From: Mongoliibacter ruber
Lineage (GTDB): Bacteria > Bacteroidota > Bacteroidia > Cytophagales > Cyclobacteriaceae
Direction of reading: 5' to 3'
Assembly: GCF_003003005.1 (NCBI RefSeq)
Contig: NZ_PVTR01000001.1
Coordinates: 1-64,000, forward strand
Length of the DNA stretch: 64,000 nucleotides
Shown here: one piece after another, positions 43,690-51,840 of the stretch
Numbering within the stretch: position 1 is the first letter of the stretch
How the letters are laid out: the number at the start of each line of letters is the position of its first letter
Program-made: the position numbers and the translations under genes
Notes under the pieces: model-generated
What the model saw: only the letters and a program-made list of their open reading frames with translations
The model's database searches: none
What the model was told of the DNA's origin: nothing

Positions 43690-44439
43690 TTAAGAAGTTC
43701 TGAGTTTAATAATGCCTGTGGCATGTAAGAATTTTACGATTGGATAAGTTGGATCAAACTCGTACCACTTAACCGCAAAATTTGGTCTGTTAGGTAATTT
43801 GTGGTGGTTGTTTTGAAACAATTCACCGAGCATCAACACATCTAGAAGTAAGCTGTTTTTTGACTTGTCATTGTTGTCAAAGTTAGCATAACCATATTTG
43901 TGACCACTCCAGTTGACAATAGCACCATGAACAGGTCCCATCATAAAATGAATCGGAAGAAGGAAATACATCCACCAGTGTGTCCCGGCAAGTTCAAAAA
44001 CTGAAATGCTCAATATGTATACTGCGACATAAAACAAACCCCAACCAACCCTTGCTACCATTGAGTCGGCTAAGAGGTCAAATTTATTCCAATCTGGAAC
44101 ATCTTTGGAAAACCTTTCTTCTGGTTTTAGCTTGAATGAAAAATATTCATTGTAGATATTTTTTGTCTTCCACATCATTGTGAAAAGGTTCTCTGTATGG
44201 TGGGGGCTGTGCGGATCCTTCGGAGTATCTGAATATGCATGATGCATTCTATGCAATATAGCATAAGCCCTAGGTGACAGGTAAGAACTTCCTTGGCATA
44301 CCCATGTGAATACGTAAAAGAACTTTTCCCAGAATTTTGTCATTGAAAACATTTGATGGGCTGCGTAGCGATGTAAGAAAAAGCTTTGGCAAAACAAAGA
44401 GAAATACCAGTGCAGCAGGAAGAAGATAATGAGAATCAC
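43690..44439 (-). CDS. Acyl-CoA desaturase (membrane fatty-acid delta-9-type)
   Basis: 249 residues. The three histidine boxes of the integral-membrane desaturases are present: HRYAAH (HxxxxH, about 23), HRMHHAYSD (HxxHH, about 64), and FQNNHHKLPN (third box, with Asn replacing the first His). Four hydrophobic segments place it in the inner membrane. It adds a double bond to fatty acyl chains and helps adjust membrane fluidity to temperature. Monocistronic. An exact -7-like box (TATCTTTG on the minus strand, 44475-44468) lies 29 bases upstream. Confidence 0.9.
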   Translation of the reverse strand: MILIIFFLLHWYFSLFCQSFFLHRYAAHQMFSMTKFWEKFFYVFTWVCQGSSYLSPRAYAILHRMHHAYSDTPKDPHSPHHTENLFTMMWKTKNIYNEYFSFKLKPEERFSKDVPDWNKFDLLADSMVARVGWGLFYVAVYILSISVFELAGTHWWMYFLLPIHFMMGPVHGAIVNWSGHKYGYANFDNNDKSKNSLLLDVLMLGELFQNNHHKLPNRPNFAVKWYEFDPTYPIVKFLHATGIIKLRTS

Positions 44440-44467
44440 TTATTAATAGATTTTAATGAATATATAG

Positions 44468-44475
44468 CAAAGATA
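44468..44475 (-). promoter_or_regulatory. Candidate -7 box of the desaturase gene
   Basis: TATCTTTG on the minus strand is an exact TAnnTTTG match about 29 bases before the start codon. No TTTG at the right distance upstream was found, so activation may need another factor. Confidence 0.35.
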
Positions 44476-44693
44476 AATCCATATTTCGAATATCCTGAAC
44501 TTATCAAGCGCTTTTGGATTTGAAATATGACCAATATCATGCTATTTTATATAAATGGAATGCATATTTAATGAATTCAGTTCAAATTCTGCTTCAAATA
44601 TGGAATATTGAGAAATTGGAGATGAAATTTTATCATTTGAAATTTGTAGTTATATTCAATCGATTTTTAAATTCGAATTAAAACCTCCGCATT

Positions 44694-45065
44694 ATGAGCA
44701 AATCCAGAGACGTAGTTAATATTCTAATCCAGCTGGTACTGGGTGGCGTGGCAGTTTTATTGACTCAATATTTATTGCCTGGGGTAGTAGTGACTTCCTT
44801 TCTTACAGCGATTGTAGTGGCTGCTATGATTGCACTCTTGAATATTACTGTAAAACCAATCCTTATATTCTTGACAATTCCCATTACTGTTCTGACATTG
44901 GGATTGTTTCTGTTGGTCATCAATGCACTATTGATTTTGCTGGCAGCTGAAATAGTACCTGGCTTTTCCGTGAATGGATTTTGGTGGGCACTTTTATTTG
45001 GACTGATATTAGGACTGATTAATTCGTTTTTGGGAGTATCATTGGGTGGTAACCCTAGACATTAA
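44694..45065 (+). CDS. Four-helix membrane protein, phage-holin superfamily IV type
   Basis: 123 residues made of four close membrane segments, with the family's conserved ALLNITVKPILIFLTIPITVLTLG-like block (here in parts: LLNITVKPIL, PITVLTLGLFLLVINA) and a C-terminal NSFLGVSLG. The family is called phage holin family for historical reasons; these genes are common in non-phage contexts and there is no phage gene near. It converges with the AlbA_2 gene with 2 bases between. Function unknown. Confidence 0.82.
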   Translation: MSKSRDVVNILIQLVLGGVAVLLTQYLLPGVVVTSFLTAIVVAAMIALLNITVKPILIFLTIPITVLTLGLFLLVINALLILLAAEIVPGFSVNGFWWALLFGLILGLINSFLGVSLGGNPRH

Positions 45066-45067
45066 GT

Positions 45068-45499
45068 TTAATTTTGAGGAAGAGTTTTATCCTTGACTCT
45101 TCTATAAAGCAAAAGTTGACCGTTATTGTTTTTTAAATAATGCAGCTTGCTTGATTTCTTTATGTTCACAATAAGTATATTCTTTTCCTCTGGATCAATA
45201 TCTTTGTCACTAAACTCTTGGTAGGTAAATAATTCATATTCAATGGTAACAGGAGGTTGGCAGAGTTCATTTGCTGCTTTGTCTATCATGTACATTTCTT
45301 CATATTCATCAATGCCTAAGACCTGTTTGTTATCCGAAATCCCTATTACTATTTGACCTCCTGCAGTATTGGCAAAAGCAGTAATGGTTTTTGCAATTTT
45401 TTCTATGTTGGTTATACTTTGCTTAAAATCAAGGGTTTCACCTTCTTCCCTTTGCAAAAGAGCTACAACGAATTCTTCATCTTTTTTTGGATGTAACAT
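45068..45499 (-). CDS. Stand-alone Schlafen/AlbA_2 domain protein
   Basis: 143 residues, essentially only the AlbA_2 (Schlafen core) domain: ETLDFKQSITNIEKIAKTI, then AFANTAGGQIVIGISDNKQVLG and a C-terminal strand with LYRRVKDKT. In larger bacterial proteins this domain binds nucleic acid beside an HTH; here no HTH or other domain is present. Cytoplasmic; function unknown. Confidence 0.82.
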   Translation of the reverse strand: MLHPKKDEEFVVALLQREEGETLDFKQSITNIEKIAKTITAFANTAGGQIVIGISDNKQVLGIDEYEEMYMIDKAANELCQPPVTIEYELFTYQEFSDKDIDPEEKNILIVNIKKSSKLHYLKNNNGQLLLYRRVKDKTLPQN

Positions 45500-45625
45500 T
45501 TTTTTTTAAGCTAGATACTTGTAAATTAATTATTCAAAGAAGCAATGTTAAGAATTGTTTAAAAACTGTTTTTATATTAAACGATTGTGTTGTATGTTGT
45601 CTTTTGTAAACCCTAAATTTTTCTT

Positions 45626-46195
45626 ATGAAATATAAAAATGAAGGTTTTATGCCAGAAGTAATTGATGAATTGAAAAAAGAGCTGGCAGCAAACCAAAAA
45701 TCTTATAAAATTGTACCAGATGATGAAAACTCTGAAGAGTATGCCAATTTTTATTTTATTGGCATGTTTGAGGGCAAGGAGGTCATATATGATGCAGCAT
45801 TATATACGCTAAGGCTCCATCATGCATCCGAACTGTATGAATTGGCTGAGCATAAAGCTGCCAAAAAATTCCCCAACTTTAAAGGTATCCATTACGAAGA
45901 AGACGAAAATGGTAACCTGAAGCCACTAAGCAGTGAAGAGGAAGAGATTGGATGGTTTATCACTGAAATCATAATGGACATGGAAGAAGACGAAGCTGTC
46001 AAAGTGCAAGAGTTTGTAGACCTTGATACGCACCATGATTTTGGTATAGGCCTTGACGCTGCTTTGAACGTAGAATTCATCGACGACAGTGTGATTACGA
46101 AATTTGTCAAAGAGTTCAACGAAGATACTTTAACTTTGGACGATACCTTGTATGCTTTCCAGTCAGAGGAGGAAGAAGAAGATATGGACGAATAG
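45626..46195 (+). CDS. Very acidic conserved cytoplasmic protein, unknown
   Basis: 189 residues without signal peptide. The C-terminal tail is a run of Glu/Asp (SEEEEEDMDE), and acidic clusters recur through the protein (SSEEEEIGWF, MDMEEDEAVK). The central part (FYFIGMFEGKEVIYDAALYTLRLHH) looks folded and conserved. I believe similar proteins occur in other Cytophagales but no function is known to me. Monocistronic; a terminator follows. Confidence 0.72.
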   Translation: MKYKNEGFMPEVIDELKKELAANQKSYKIVPDDENSEEYANFYFIGMFEGKEVIYDAALYTLRLHHASELYELAEHKAAKKFPNFKGIHYEEDENGNLKPLSSEEEEIGWFITEIIMDMEEDEAVKVQEFVDLDTHHDFGIGLDAALNVEFIDDSVITKFVKEFNEDTLTLDDTLYAFQSEEEEEDMDE

Positions 46196-46228
46196 ATTTT
46201 TAAAGCCTTTTAATCAACAAATAACCAG

Positions 46229-46258
46229 AACGCTTGTTACCTTGACAAGCGTTTTTTT
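46229..46258 (+). terminator. Intrinsic terminator after the acidic protein gene
   Basis: ACGCTTGT-TACCTTG-ACAAGCGTTTTTTT: an 8-bp stem with a 7-base loop and seven Ts. The following gene begins only 10 bases later. Confidence 0.88.
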
Positions 46259-46267
46259 ATAGCTACT

Positions 46268-47170
46268 ATGTTAAAGATTGCCTGGTCACCCAAATATTGC
46301 CATCCTTTGCCCGAAGGGCATAGATTTCCAATGGAAAAGTATAACCTTATTCCTGAGCAGTTACTCTATGAAGGAACAGTCACAGACAGTAACTTCTTTA
46401 GTCCGGAATCTCTTGAAGATAAGTGGATTGTCAATACACATAAACTGGATTATGTCCAAAAGCTGAAAAGTCAACAACTTTCCAAGTCTGAAATTAGAAA
46501 AACCGGTTTTCCTTTGAGCGAAGCCTTGGTGGACAGGGAAGTACATATCATGCATGGCTCTGTTCAGTCGGCCTTGTATGCCTTGGAATATGGAATAGCA
46601 ATGAATGTAGCAGGTGGCACCCACCATGCATTTACGGATAGAGGGGAGGGATTTTGTCTACTCAATGACATTGCCATTACGGCCAACTACCTTTTGGATA
46701 ATAACCTATCGAAGAAAATTTTGGTAGTAGATCTTGATGTTCATCAAGGAAATGGTACAGCTGAGATATTTCAAAATGATAATAGGGTGTTTACTTTTAG
46801 CATGCATGGTGCGTCCAATTATCCTATGCATAAAGAACAGTCCGATTTAGATATTGGACTGCCGGATAAAATTGAAGATTCTGCCTACTTAAAATTACTG
46901 AACGATCATTTTCTACCACTGATAGACCAAGTAGAGCCCGATTTTATACTCTACCAAAGTGGCGTTGATGTGCTGGCTACAGACAAATTGGGCCGTTTGG
47001 GGCTTAGTCTTCAGGGTTGTAAAGAAAGGGATAAAGTCGTTTTAGAATGTGCTGCTAAAAATGAAATTCCTATAATGTGTTGCATGGGGGGAGGTTATTC
47101 TGAAAAAATCAGCCACATCATTGAAGCACATTCAAATACCTTTAGGCTGGCCCAGGAAATATTCTTCTAA
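46268..47170 (+). CDS. Histone-deacetylase-family (class II-like) deacetylase
   Basis: 300 residues. The HDAC fold motifs are present: GGTHHAFTDRGEGFC (active-site His pair), VVDLDVHQGNGTAE (Zn ligands Asp and His), FSMHGASNYP, and YQSGVDVLATDKLGRL (third Zn ligand Asp), then CMGGGYS. The tyrosine usually following GGGY is present. Bacterial homologues deacetylate acetylpolyamines, acetoin-type or protein substrates; polyamine is attractive because a ureohydrolase and a deoxyhypusine-synthase-like protein are encoded nearby, but this is only proximity. A small membrane protein gene follows after 19 bases. Confidence 0.9.
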   Translation: MLKIAWSPKYCHPLPEGHRFPMEKYNLIPEQLLYEGTVTDSNFFSPESLEDKWIVNTHKLDYVQKLKSQQLSKSEIRKTGFPLSEALVDREVHIMHGSVQSALYALEYGIAMNVAGGTHHAFTDRGEGFCLLNDIAITANYLLDNNLSKKILVVDLDVHQGNGTAEIFQNDNRVFTFSMHGASNYPMHKEQSDLDIGLPDKIEDSAYLKLLNDHFLPLIDQVEPDFILYQSGVDVLATDKLGRLGLSLQGCKERDKVVLECAAKNEIPIMCCMGGGYSEKISHIIEAHSNTFRLAQEIFF

Positions 47171-47189
47171 ACCTCAAATACTTCTACTT

Positions 47190-47438
47190 ATGAAAGGGAA
47201 AAACATTAAATTGAAATGGTTATTATTTGCCACAATAGGACTGTTGTTGATGGGATTTGGACTAAGTCTATTTGGTGATGCAGTAGCAACAAAAATGCAA
47301 AAAGCAGATTTTTTGGAATGGTTTGTTTATGGTACTGTTTCACTTTCAGTTTTTTTTGCAGGACTCTCAGTATTTGGGCAGGCAGTGGTTTACAAGGTCT
47401 TAATAGAGATTTCCAAAAGCAGAAACAATAACTCTTAA
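47190..47438 (+). CDS. Small two-helix membrane protein, unknown
   Basis: 82 residues from ATG 47190, with two membrane segments (WLLFATIGLLLMGFGLSLFG and TVSLSVFFAGLSVFGQAVVY) and short charged ends. A longer frame starting at 47121 would overlap the HDAC gene and was rejected. Both helices carry repeated GLSLFG/GLSVFG, indicating an internal repeat. Probably co-transcribed with the deacetylase. No known function. Confidence 0.65.
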   Translation: MKGKNIKLKWLLFATIGLLLMGFGLSLFGDAVATKMQKADFLEWFVYGTVSLSVFFAGLSVFGQAVVYKVLIEISKSRNNNS

Positions 47439-47469
47439 CGGAATTTAACATTTGCCTTTCCTGTCCTAA

Positions 47470-47499
47470 TTTGAAGATAGAATACTTTGTTTATATTTG
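47470..47499 (+). promoter_or_regulatory. Promoter of the OmpH-like lipoprotein gene
   Basis: TTTG at 47470-47473, 18 bases, then an exact TATATTTG at 47492-47499: a full match to the Bacteroidota consensus. Transcription should begin near 47506, leaving a ~22-base leader before the GTG at 47528. Confidence 0.7.
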
Positions 47500-47527
47500 C
47501 GCCAAGTTGAAATTTAAGACAAACATT

Positions 47528-48130
47528 GTGAAAAAATTAGTTAAAGTTTTAGGTGTATTTGGCATTGCAGCCATTGCCTTCTCCTCATGTAACCAATCAG
47601 GAACTACTTCAGACTCATCTTCCTCAGATGCAGCCGAAAGTTCAGAAGTCAGCATTACCGACTTAAAAATCGCTTATGTCATGACAGACTCAGTGATTGC
47701 CAAGTTTGATTTTTTCAAAGAAAAATCAGAAGAGATTACTGAAAAAGGTAAAAAATTCGAGAGCGAATTGGGCAGCAGAGCAAGAGGATTCGAGCAGGAA
47801 GTAGCTAATTTTGAGCAGACTGCAAATTCTATGACCCCAAATCAGGCTAGAGCGAAGCAAGAAGATTTGATGAAAAAAGAAAGGAATCTCATGACTTACA
47901 GAGATAACTTGATGCAAGAGCTTTCTGCAGATGAATCTAAGTTGTATGGAGAAGTATATGACCTGATTGCGGATTACCTGAAAGTCTATGCTGAGGAAAA
48001 TGACCTTGAAATGATTCTTTCTTACACAAGAGGTGGAGCTGTTTGGTACAGCAAAAAATCATTAGATGTAACGGATCATGTAATCGAAGGGATTAACAAA
48101 AATCACGCTTCCAAAAAAGATCCGAAATAA
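47528..48130 (+). CDS. OmpH/Skp-like chaperone lipoprotein, GTG start
   Basis: 200 residues from GTG 47528. The signal peptide begins at KKLVKVLGVFGI and ends in lipobox FSSC (Cys about 21), so it is lipid-anchored, unlike soluble Skp. After a serine-rich linker, IAYVMTDSVIAKFDFFKEKSE is the OmpH strand-helix start, followed by a long charged coiled coil (about 70-140) and the final sheet (MILSYTRGGAVWYS). Skp-like proteins hold unfolded outer-membrane proteins in the periplasm. An in-frame TTG at 47471 lies inside the promoter and cannot be the start. Confidence 0.87.
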   Translation: MKKLVKVLGVFGIAAIAFSSCNQSGTTSDSSSSDAAESSEVSITDLKIAYVMTDSVIAKFDFFKEKSEEITEKGKKFESELGSRARGFEQEVANFEQTANSMTPNQARAKQEDLMKKERNLMTYRDNLMQELSADESKLYGEVYDLIADYLKVYAEENDLEMILSYTRGGAVWYSKKSLDVTDHVIEGINKNHASKKDPK

Positions 48131-48162
48131 TAAAATACATCAATACATTTTATATTGATAAG

Positions 48163-48188
48163 AAGCCCTGTTTATGCGGGGCTTTTTT
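48163..48188 (+). terminator. Intrinsic terminator after the OmpH-like gene
   Basis: AAGCCC … GGGCTT stem with a ten-base loop, followed by TTTTTT, 32 bases after the stop. Confidence 0.8.
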
Positions 48189-48205
48189 CGTGTAAGATAA
48201 ATTGG

Positions 48206-48213
48206 TACTTTTG
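48206..48213 (+). promoter_or_regulatory. Candidate -7 box of the deoxyhypusine-synthase-like gene
   Basis: TACTTTTG is an exact TAnnTTTG match, 26 bases before the ATG at 48240. The expected -33 position falls in the T run of the preceding terminator and has no clear TTG. Confidence 0.45.
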
Positions 48214-48239
48214 ATACTCTAAAAACTAAATTCATATCA

Positions 48240-49211
48240 ATGAAAATCACTGAATTTTTAAAACATAACTACAGACATTTTAATGCAGCGGCTCTTATTG
48301 ATGCTGCAGAAGGATACAAAGCCCATTTAGATAACAACGGCAAAATGATGATCACCTTGGCAGGTGCCATGTCAACTGCCGAACTGGGAATTTCTCTGGC
48401 AGAAATGATCCGCCAAGACAAAGTGCAAATTATTACTTGCACAGGAGCCAATTTGGAAGAGGATGTTTTCAACTTGGTTGCTCATGATTATTATGAAAGA
48501 ATTCCCAACTATCGAGATCTCTCTCCTGATCAAGAACAAGACTTGCTAAATAGGCACATGAATAGGGTTACGGACACCTGTATTCCTGAAATGGAAGCCA
48601 TGAGAAGAATAGAGGATATCATTCTTGAAGAGTGGGTGAAGGCTGATAAAGCTGGTGAAGCTTTTTTTCCACATGAGTTTTTCTACAAAATTCTTCTTTC
48701 TGGCAAATTAGATGAGTCTTTTCAAATAGACCCTAAAAATTCTTGGTTGCTTGAAGCTGCAAAGAAAAATCTACCTATAATCGTACCAGGTTGGGAAGAT
48801 TCAACGTTAGGAAATATGTATGCAGGTCACGTAATATCCGGTGACATCAAGAATGTGCATACTGTAAGGAGTGGTATTGAGTATATGATTTTCTTAGCAG
48901 ATTGGTATACCAAAAATGCCACAGAGGAGAGTACAGTGGGCTTCTTCCAAATCGGAGGGGGTATCGCTGGTGATTTTCCTATCTGTGTTGTACCAATGTT
49001 GCATCAGGATCTTCAGAGAGACAGCGTTCCACTTTGGGGTTATTTCTGCCAGATTTCTGATTCCACAACCTCATATGGGTCTTACTCAGGAGCCGTACCA
49101 AATGAAAAAATCACTTGGGGTAAATTAGGTATTGATACGCCAAAATACATCATCGAATCAGACGCAACTATTGTGGCTCCTTTGGTATTTGCCATAGTAT
49201 TGGATCAATAA
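48240..49211 (+). CDS. Deoxyhypusine-synthase-like protein
   Basis: 323 residues. NAD-binding and spermidine-site sequence of the DHS family are evident: LAGAMSTAELGISLAEMI, IITCTGANLEEDVFNL, ALIVPGWEDS-like (here IIVPGWEDSTLGNMYAG), QIGGGIAGDFPICVVP, and the catalytic lysine motif ITWGKLG near the C-terminus, with the Lys present. In eukaryotes and archaea the enzyme modifies eIF5A, absent from bacteria, so the bacterial member probably transfers the aminobutyl group between polyamines (homospermidine-synthase-like activity). A 3-base gap to the OmpA/PD40 gene suggests one transcript. Confidence 0.92.
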   Translation: MKITEFLKHNYRHFNAAALIDAAEGYKAHLDNNGKMMITLAGAMSTAELGISLAEMIRQDKVQIITCTGANLEEDVFNLVAHDYYERIPNYRDLSPDQEQDLLNRHMNRVTDTCIPEMEAMRRIEDIILEEWVKADKAGEAFFPHEFFYKILLSGKLDESFQIDPKNSWLLEAAKKNLPIIVPGWEDSTLGNMYAGHVISGDIKNVHTVRSGIEYMIFLADWYTKNATEESTVGFFQIGGGIAGDFPICVVPMLHQDLQRDSVPLWGYFCQISDSTTSYGSYSGAVPNEKITWGKLGIDTPKYIIESDATIVAPLVFAIVLDQ

Positions 49212-49214
49212 AAA

Positions 49215-50909
49215 ATGATTAAACTAAATATGTCTAAAATATTGAAAGCAAGTGGGTTATTCCTGCTTGCTTTTTCTGTTTTCTTGCCTTTACAGGCTCA
49301 GATGGTAAATACACTAAAAGGAATAAACTCACCGTATGATGAACATCATCCGGTAGTATCTCCCGATGGTGACCTATATTTTTCAGTAGGATTCCATCCC
49401 GATAATAAAGGTGGTTCCAGCGATTTTGGTGATATATGGAGAAGTAAAAAAGATAAGAATGGAAATTGGGCTAAACCCGAAAGGGTCGCTTCCTTGTCTA
49501 CTGCCGGTAATGATGTGGTTGTAGGATTCCCTGACCCTATCAGCATTTTGGTTTATCACGAGGGAGTAGAACGTTCACAAGGCATACACCAATATTCTAA
49601 GTTCGGCAGTGACTATAATTACCTTAGACCACTTGATATTTCAAACTTCAAAAACAACTCAAAACAGTTTGGAGGCAGGTTGTCTGAGGATGGCATGACT
49701 ATCATCATGTCTATCAATTCTTTTGGAAGCTTTGGAAATGAAGACATCTATGTAAGTTTTAAACAATCTGAAAACAGCTGGACAAGTCCATTGAATCTTG
49801 GCGAGGTGATCAATTCTTATGGACAGGAACAGACCCCGTACTTATCCTCCGATCAAAGAATTTTATATTTTTCTGCCAATAGAGGTGGCAAGGGAAGAGG
49901 TAAAGATATTTTCTTTGCTGAAAGACTTGATGAAACCTGGACTTCATGGAGCGATCCCAAAGCGATAAAATATGTAAACAGCCCAGGAACTGAAATGGGT
50001 TATGTCCCTTTTTCTTCAGCTGATTCTTCCGCAGTTTTTTCAAGTACACAAAATTCAGAAGGTTTTGGAGATTTGATGACCGTCAGGTTTGATAAGATTA
50101 TTCCTTCTGCAGAACTGACAGAAGCGGCACCTGATGACATGATTAAAGAAGAGCAGACAGCATTGTCCGAGCTTGCCCAAGTGGATGAAATGCTGACTGA
50201 AACATTAGAACAAGAAGAGGATTTAGCAACTTTAAGTCCGAATGATAGTATTCAGGCTGTGGAAGAAGTGATTGTCCAAAATACCGATGATGAAGGTGAT
50301 GCTGAAGTAACTTCATCAACATTCGAAAAAATAAAGGTAATCAGTGCTGCTGATCGTGAAGAAATCGAACATAGCCTATTTCTTGTCAATGTCAGAGGAG
50401 AAAGAAAGAAAATGGATACCCAAGAAATGCTTCTTGAATCTTTAGATGCTGAAGAATGGACCGCGGTTTTTGTTTCTTCTAAAGGATTTCTTCCCAAAGA
50501 CCTGACTAAAAGTCAATGGAGTGCTTTACCTAATAATGAACTGATTTTGCAGCCTGCAACAGTGGGAGCAAAAATTATTTTGGATAATATCCAATTCAAC
50601 AGGGGGACCTCAGATTTCGCAGATTCCAAATCCATACAGGTTTTGGATCAATTGGTGGTTTTCTTGCAAGAAAATAAAGAGGTCAAAGTCAGGCTTGAAG
50701 GACATACTGATAGTGCTGGAGACCCTGTATTGAATAAAGATCTATCATTAAAAAGAGCTTCAAAAATAAGGGGGTACTTGACTTTGAACGGGATTCAATT
50801 TGAAAGAATACGGATATCAGGATGGGGAGGAACAAAACCTATTGCCGACAATAGTACAGATGAAGGAAGAAATCTCAATAGAAGAGTAGAGCTTACGATA
50901 GAAGGTTGA
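49215..50909 (+). CDS. OmpA-family protein with PD40 propeller
   Basis: 564 residues with a signal peptide ending near QAQM (not a lipobox). A PD40 beta-propeller (about 35-290, PVVSPDGDLYFSVGF, GGRLSEDGMTIIMSI, TPYLSSDQRILYFSANRGG) is followed by an acidic, probably unstructured linker (about 300-370), a short divergent domain and a C-terminal OmpA domain (about 450-564) with EGHTDSAGD and LNRRVELT. It differs from the first OmpA protein in the window by lacking TPR and carboxypeptidase-like domains. Likely anchors an outer-membrane complex to peptidoglycan. Why it follows a DHS-like gene is unclear. Confidence 0.88.
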   Translation: MIKLNMSKILKASGLFLLAFSVFLPLQAQMVNTLKGINSPYDEHHPVVSPDGDLYFSVGFHPDNKGGSSDFGDIWRSKKDKNGNWAKPERVASLSTAGNDVVVGFPDPISILVYHEGVERSQGIHQYSKFGSDYNYLRPLDISNFKNNSKQFGGRLSEDGMTIIMSINSFGSFGNEDIYVSFKQSENSWTSPLNLGEVINSYGQEQTPYLSSDQRILYFSANRGGKGRGKDIFFAERLDETWTSWSDPKAIKYVNSPGTEMGYVPFSSADSSAVFSSTQNSEGFGDLMTVRFDKIIPSAELTEAAPDDMIKEEQTALSELAQVDEMLTETLEQEEDLATLSPNDSIQAVEEVIVQNTDDEGDAEVTSSTFEKIKVISAADREEIEHSLFLVNVRGERKKMDTQEMLLESLDAEEWTAVFVSSKGFLPKDLTKSQWSALPNNELILQPATVGAKIILDNIQFNRGTSDFADSKSIQVLDQLVVFLQENKEVKVRLEGHTDSAGDPVLNKDLSLKRASKIRGYLTLNGIQFERIRISGWGGTKPIADNSTDEGRNLNRRVELTIEG

Positions 50910-50923
50910 TAAGGCCTTCTATC
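50897..50923. terminator. Shared hairpin at the convergent ends of OmpA/PD40 and PfkB genes
   Basis: GATAGAAGG and CCTTCTATC form a perfect 9-bp stem with a 9-base loop spanning both stop codons. No T tract follows, so termination may be weak or the hairpin may protect both mRNA ends. Confidence 0.55.
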
Positions 50924-51839
50924 ATTCTAAAATCACTTTTTCAGGAAGTGGTCCATCAATTGAAAGTTTAAGTGCTGCCATTTTTGAAGCTGTTTTGACA
51001 CAGTTCTTCCAATTTTTGTTATCCAACCAGGCATTCAAAAATCCTGACCAGTATGCATCTCCTGCACCGGTAGCATCACCCATTACTTTTACCTCGGAAG
51101 CGGGTACTGAAATCCTTTCACCTTTGTCGGTCCATAGCATACTGCCGTGCTTTCCTAATGTAAGGCAAACTAGTTTTGCTCCCCAATCAAGGAATCTGGA
51201 ACAAGCTTCTTCATTGTCTATCTTTCTTTGAAAAATACGTTCACAATCATCCTGGCTGACTTTTACAAATGGTGACAATTCACAATAGCTTTGAATGACA
51301 TGTCTGGCTTCCATATTGTCAGGCCAAATAGAAGGCGCATAATTAAGATCGATGCTCAATTGTACTCCAAGACTTGAAGCTCTTCTCGCTCCATCCATGA
51401 TGGCATGTTGTGAGGGTTGTCTACTTAAAGCAAAACAGGTGGTATGGAAAAGTTTTGCCCTTTCAAGGGTGTCGTTTTCAATGTCCGCCGAAAATATATA
51501 ATGATCAGCTTCTCTATATGCGATAAAATCAGGTGTTCCATGAGACCTAGACAACAGAACCAAGGAAGTTGGAAATTCTTCTCTTTCTTTAATACCGCTG
51601 GTGTCAAGACCTAGTTTTTCAAGTTCATGAATCAAATATTCTCCCATTCCATCTTTTCCTACACTGGCAATGACATGTACCTGTTTGCCTAGTCGTCTTA
51701 GATTGGCGCCAAGATTTGCAGGACTGCCACCTTGGAACCTCCTGAAAGAATGTGTTCTGAAAATTTCATCCCTCAATTCATGACCGATAAGGTCTACCAA
51801 TAACTCTCCAACTACTATGATGTCGATATCTCTTTGCAT
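50922..51839 (-). CDS. PfkB-family carbohydrate kinase, probably fructokinase
   Basis: 305 residues. N-terminal GELLVDLIGHE, substrate-lid FQGGSPANLGANLRRLG, and the ATP/anion-hole signature GDATGAGDAYWSGFL (with the catalytic Asp) fit the ribokinase/PfkB family; the GGSPANLG segment is usual for fructokinases. It is last in the operon SSS symporter-GH100-like hydrolase-kinase with 1 base to the hydrolase gene, so it would phosphorylate the fructose released by an invertase. Confidence 0.9.
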   Translation of the reverse strand: MQRDIDIIVVGELLVDLIGHELRDEIFRTHSFRRFQGGSPANLGANLRRLGKQVHVIASVGKDGMGEYLIHELEKLGLDTSGIKEREEFPTSLVLLSRSHGTPDFIAYREADHYIFSADIENDTLERAKLFHTTCFALSRQPSQHAIMDGARRASSLGVQLSIDLNYAPSIWPDNMEARHVIQSYCELSPFVKVSQDDCERIFQRKIDNEEACSRFLDWGAKLVCLTLGKHGSMLWTDKGERISVPASEVKVMGDATGAGDAYWSGFLNAWLDNKNWKNCVKTASKMAALKLSIDGPLPEKVILE

Positions 51840-51840
51840 C

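Noticed and set aside
44694-45065. Prophage remnant suggested by the holin-like family name
   Set aside because: No integrase, lysin or structural gene nearby; the family is widespread outside phages.
46268-47170. Recent eukaryotic transfer of the HDAC-like gene
   Set aside because: Family is common in bacteria, and codon use and AT content look like the neighbours.
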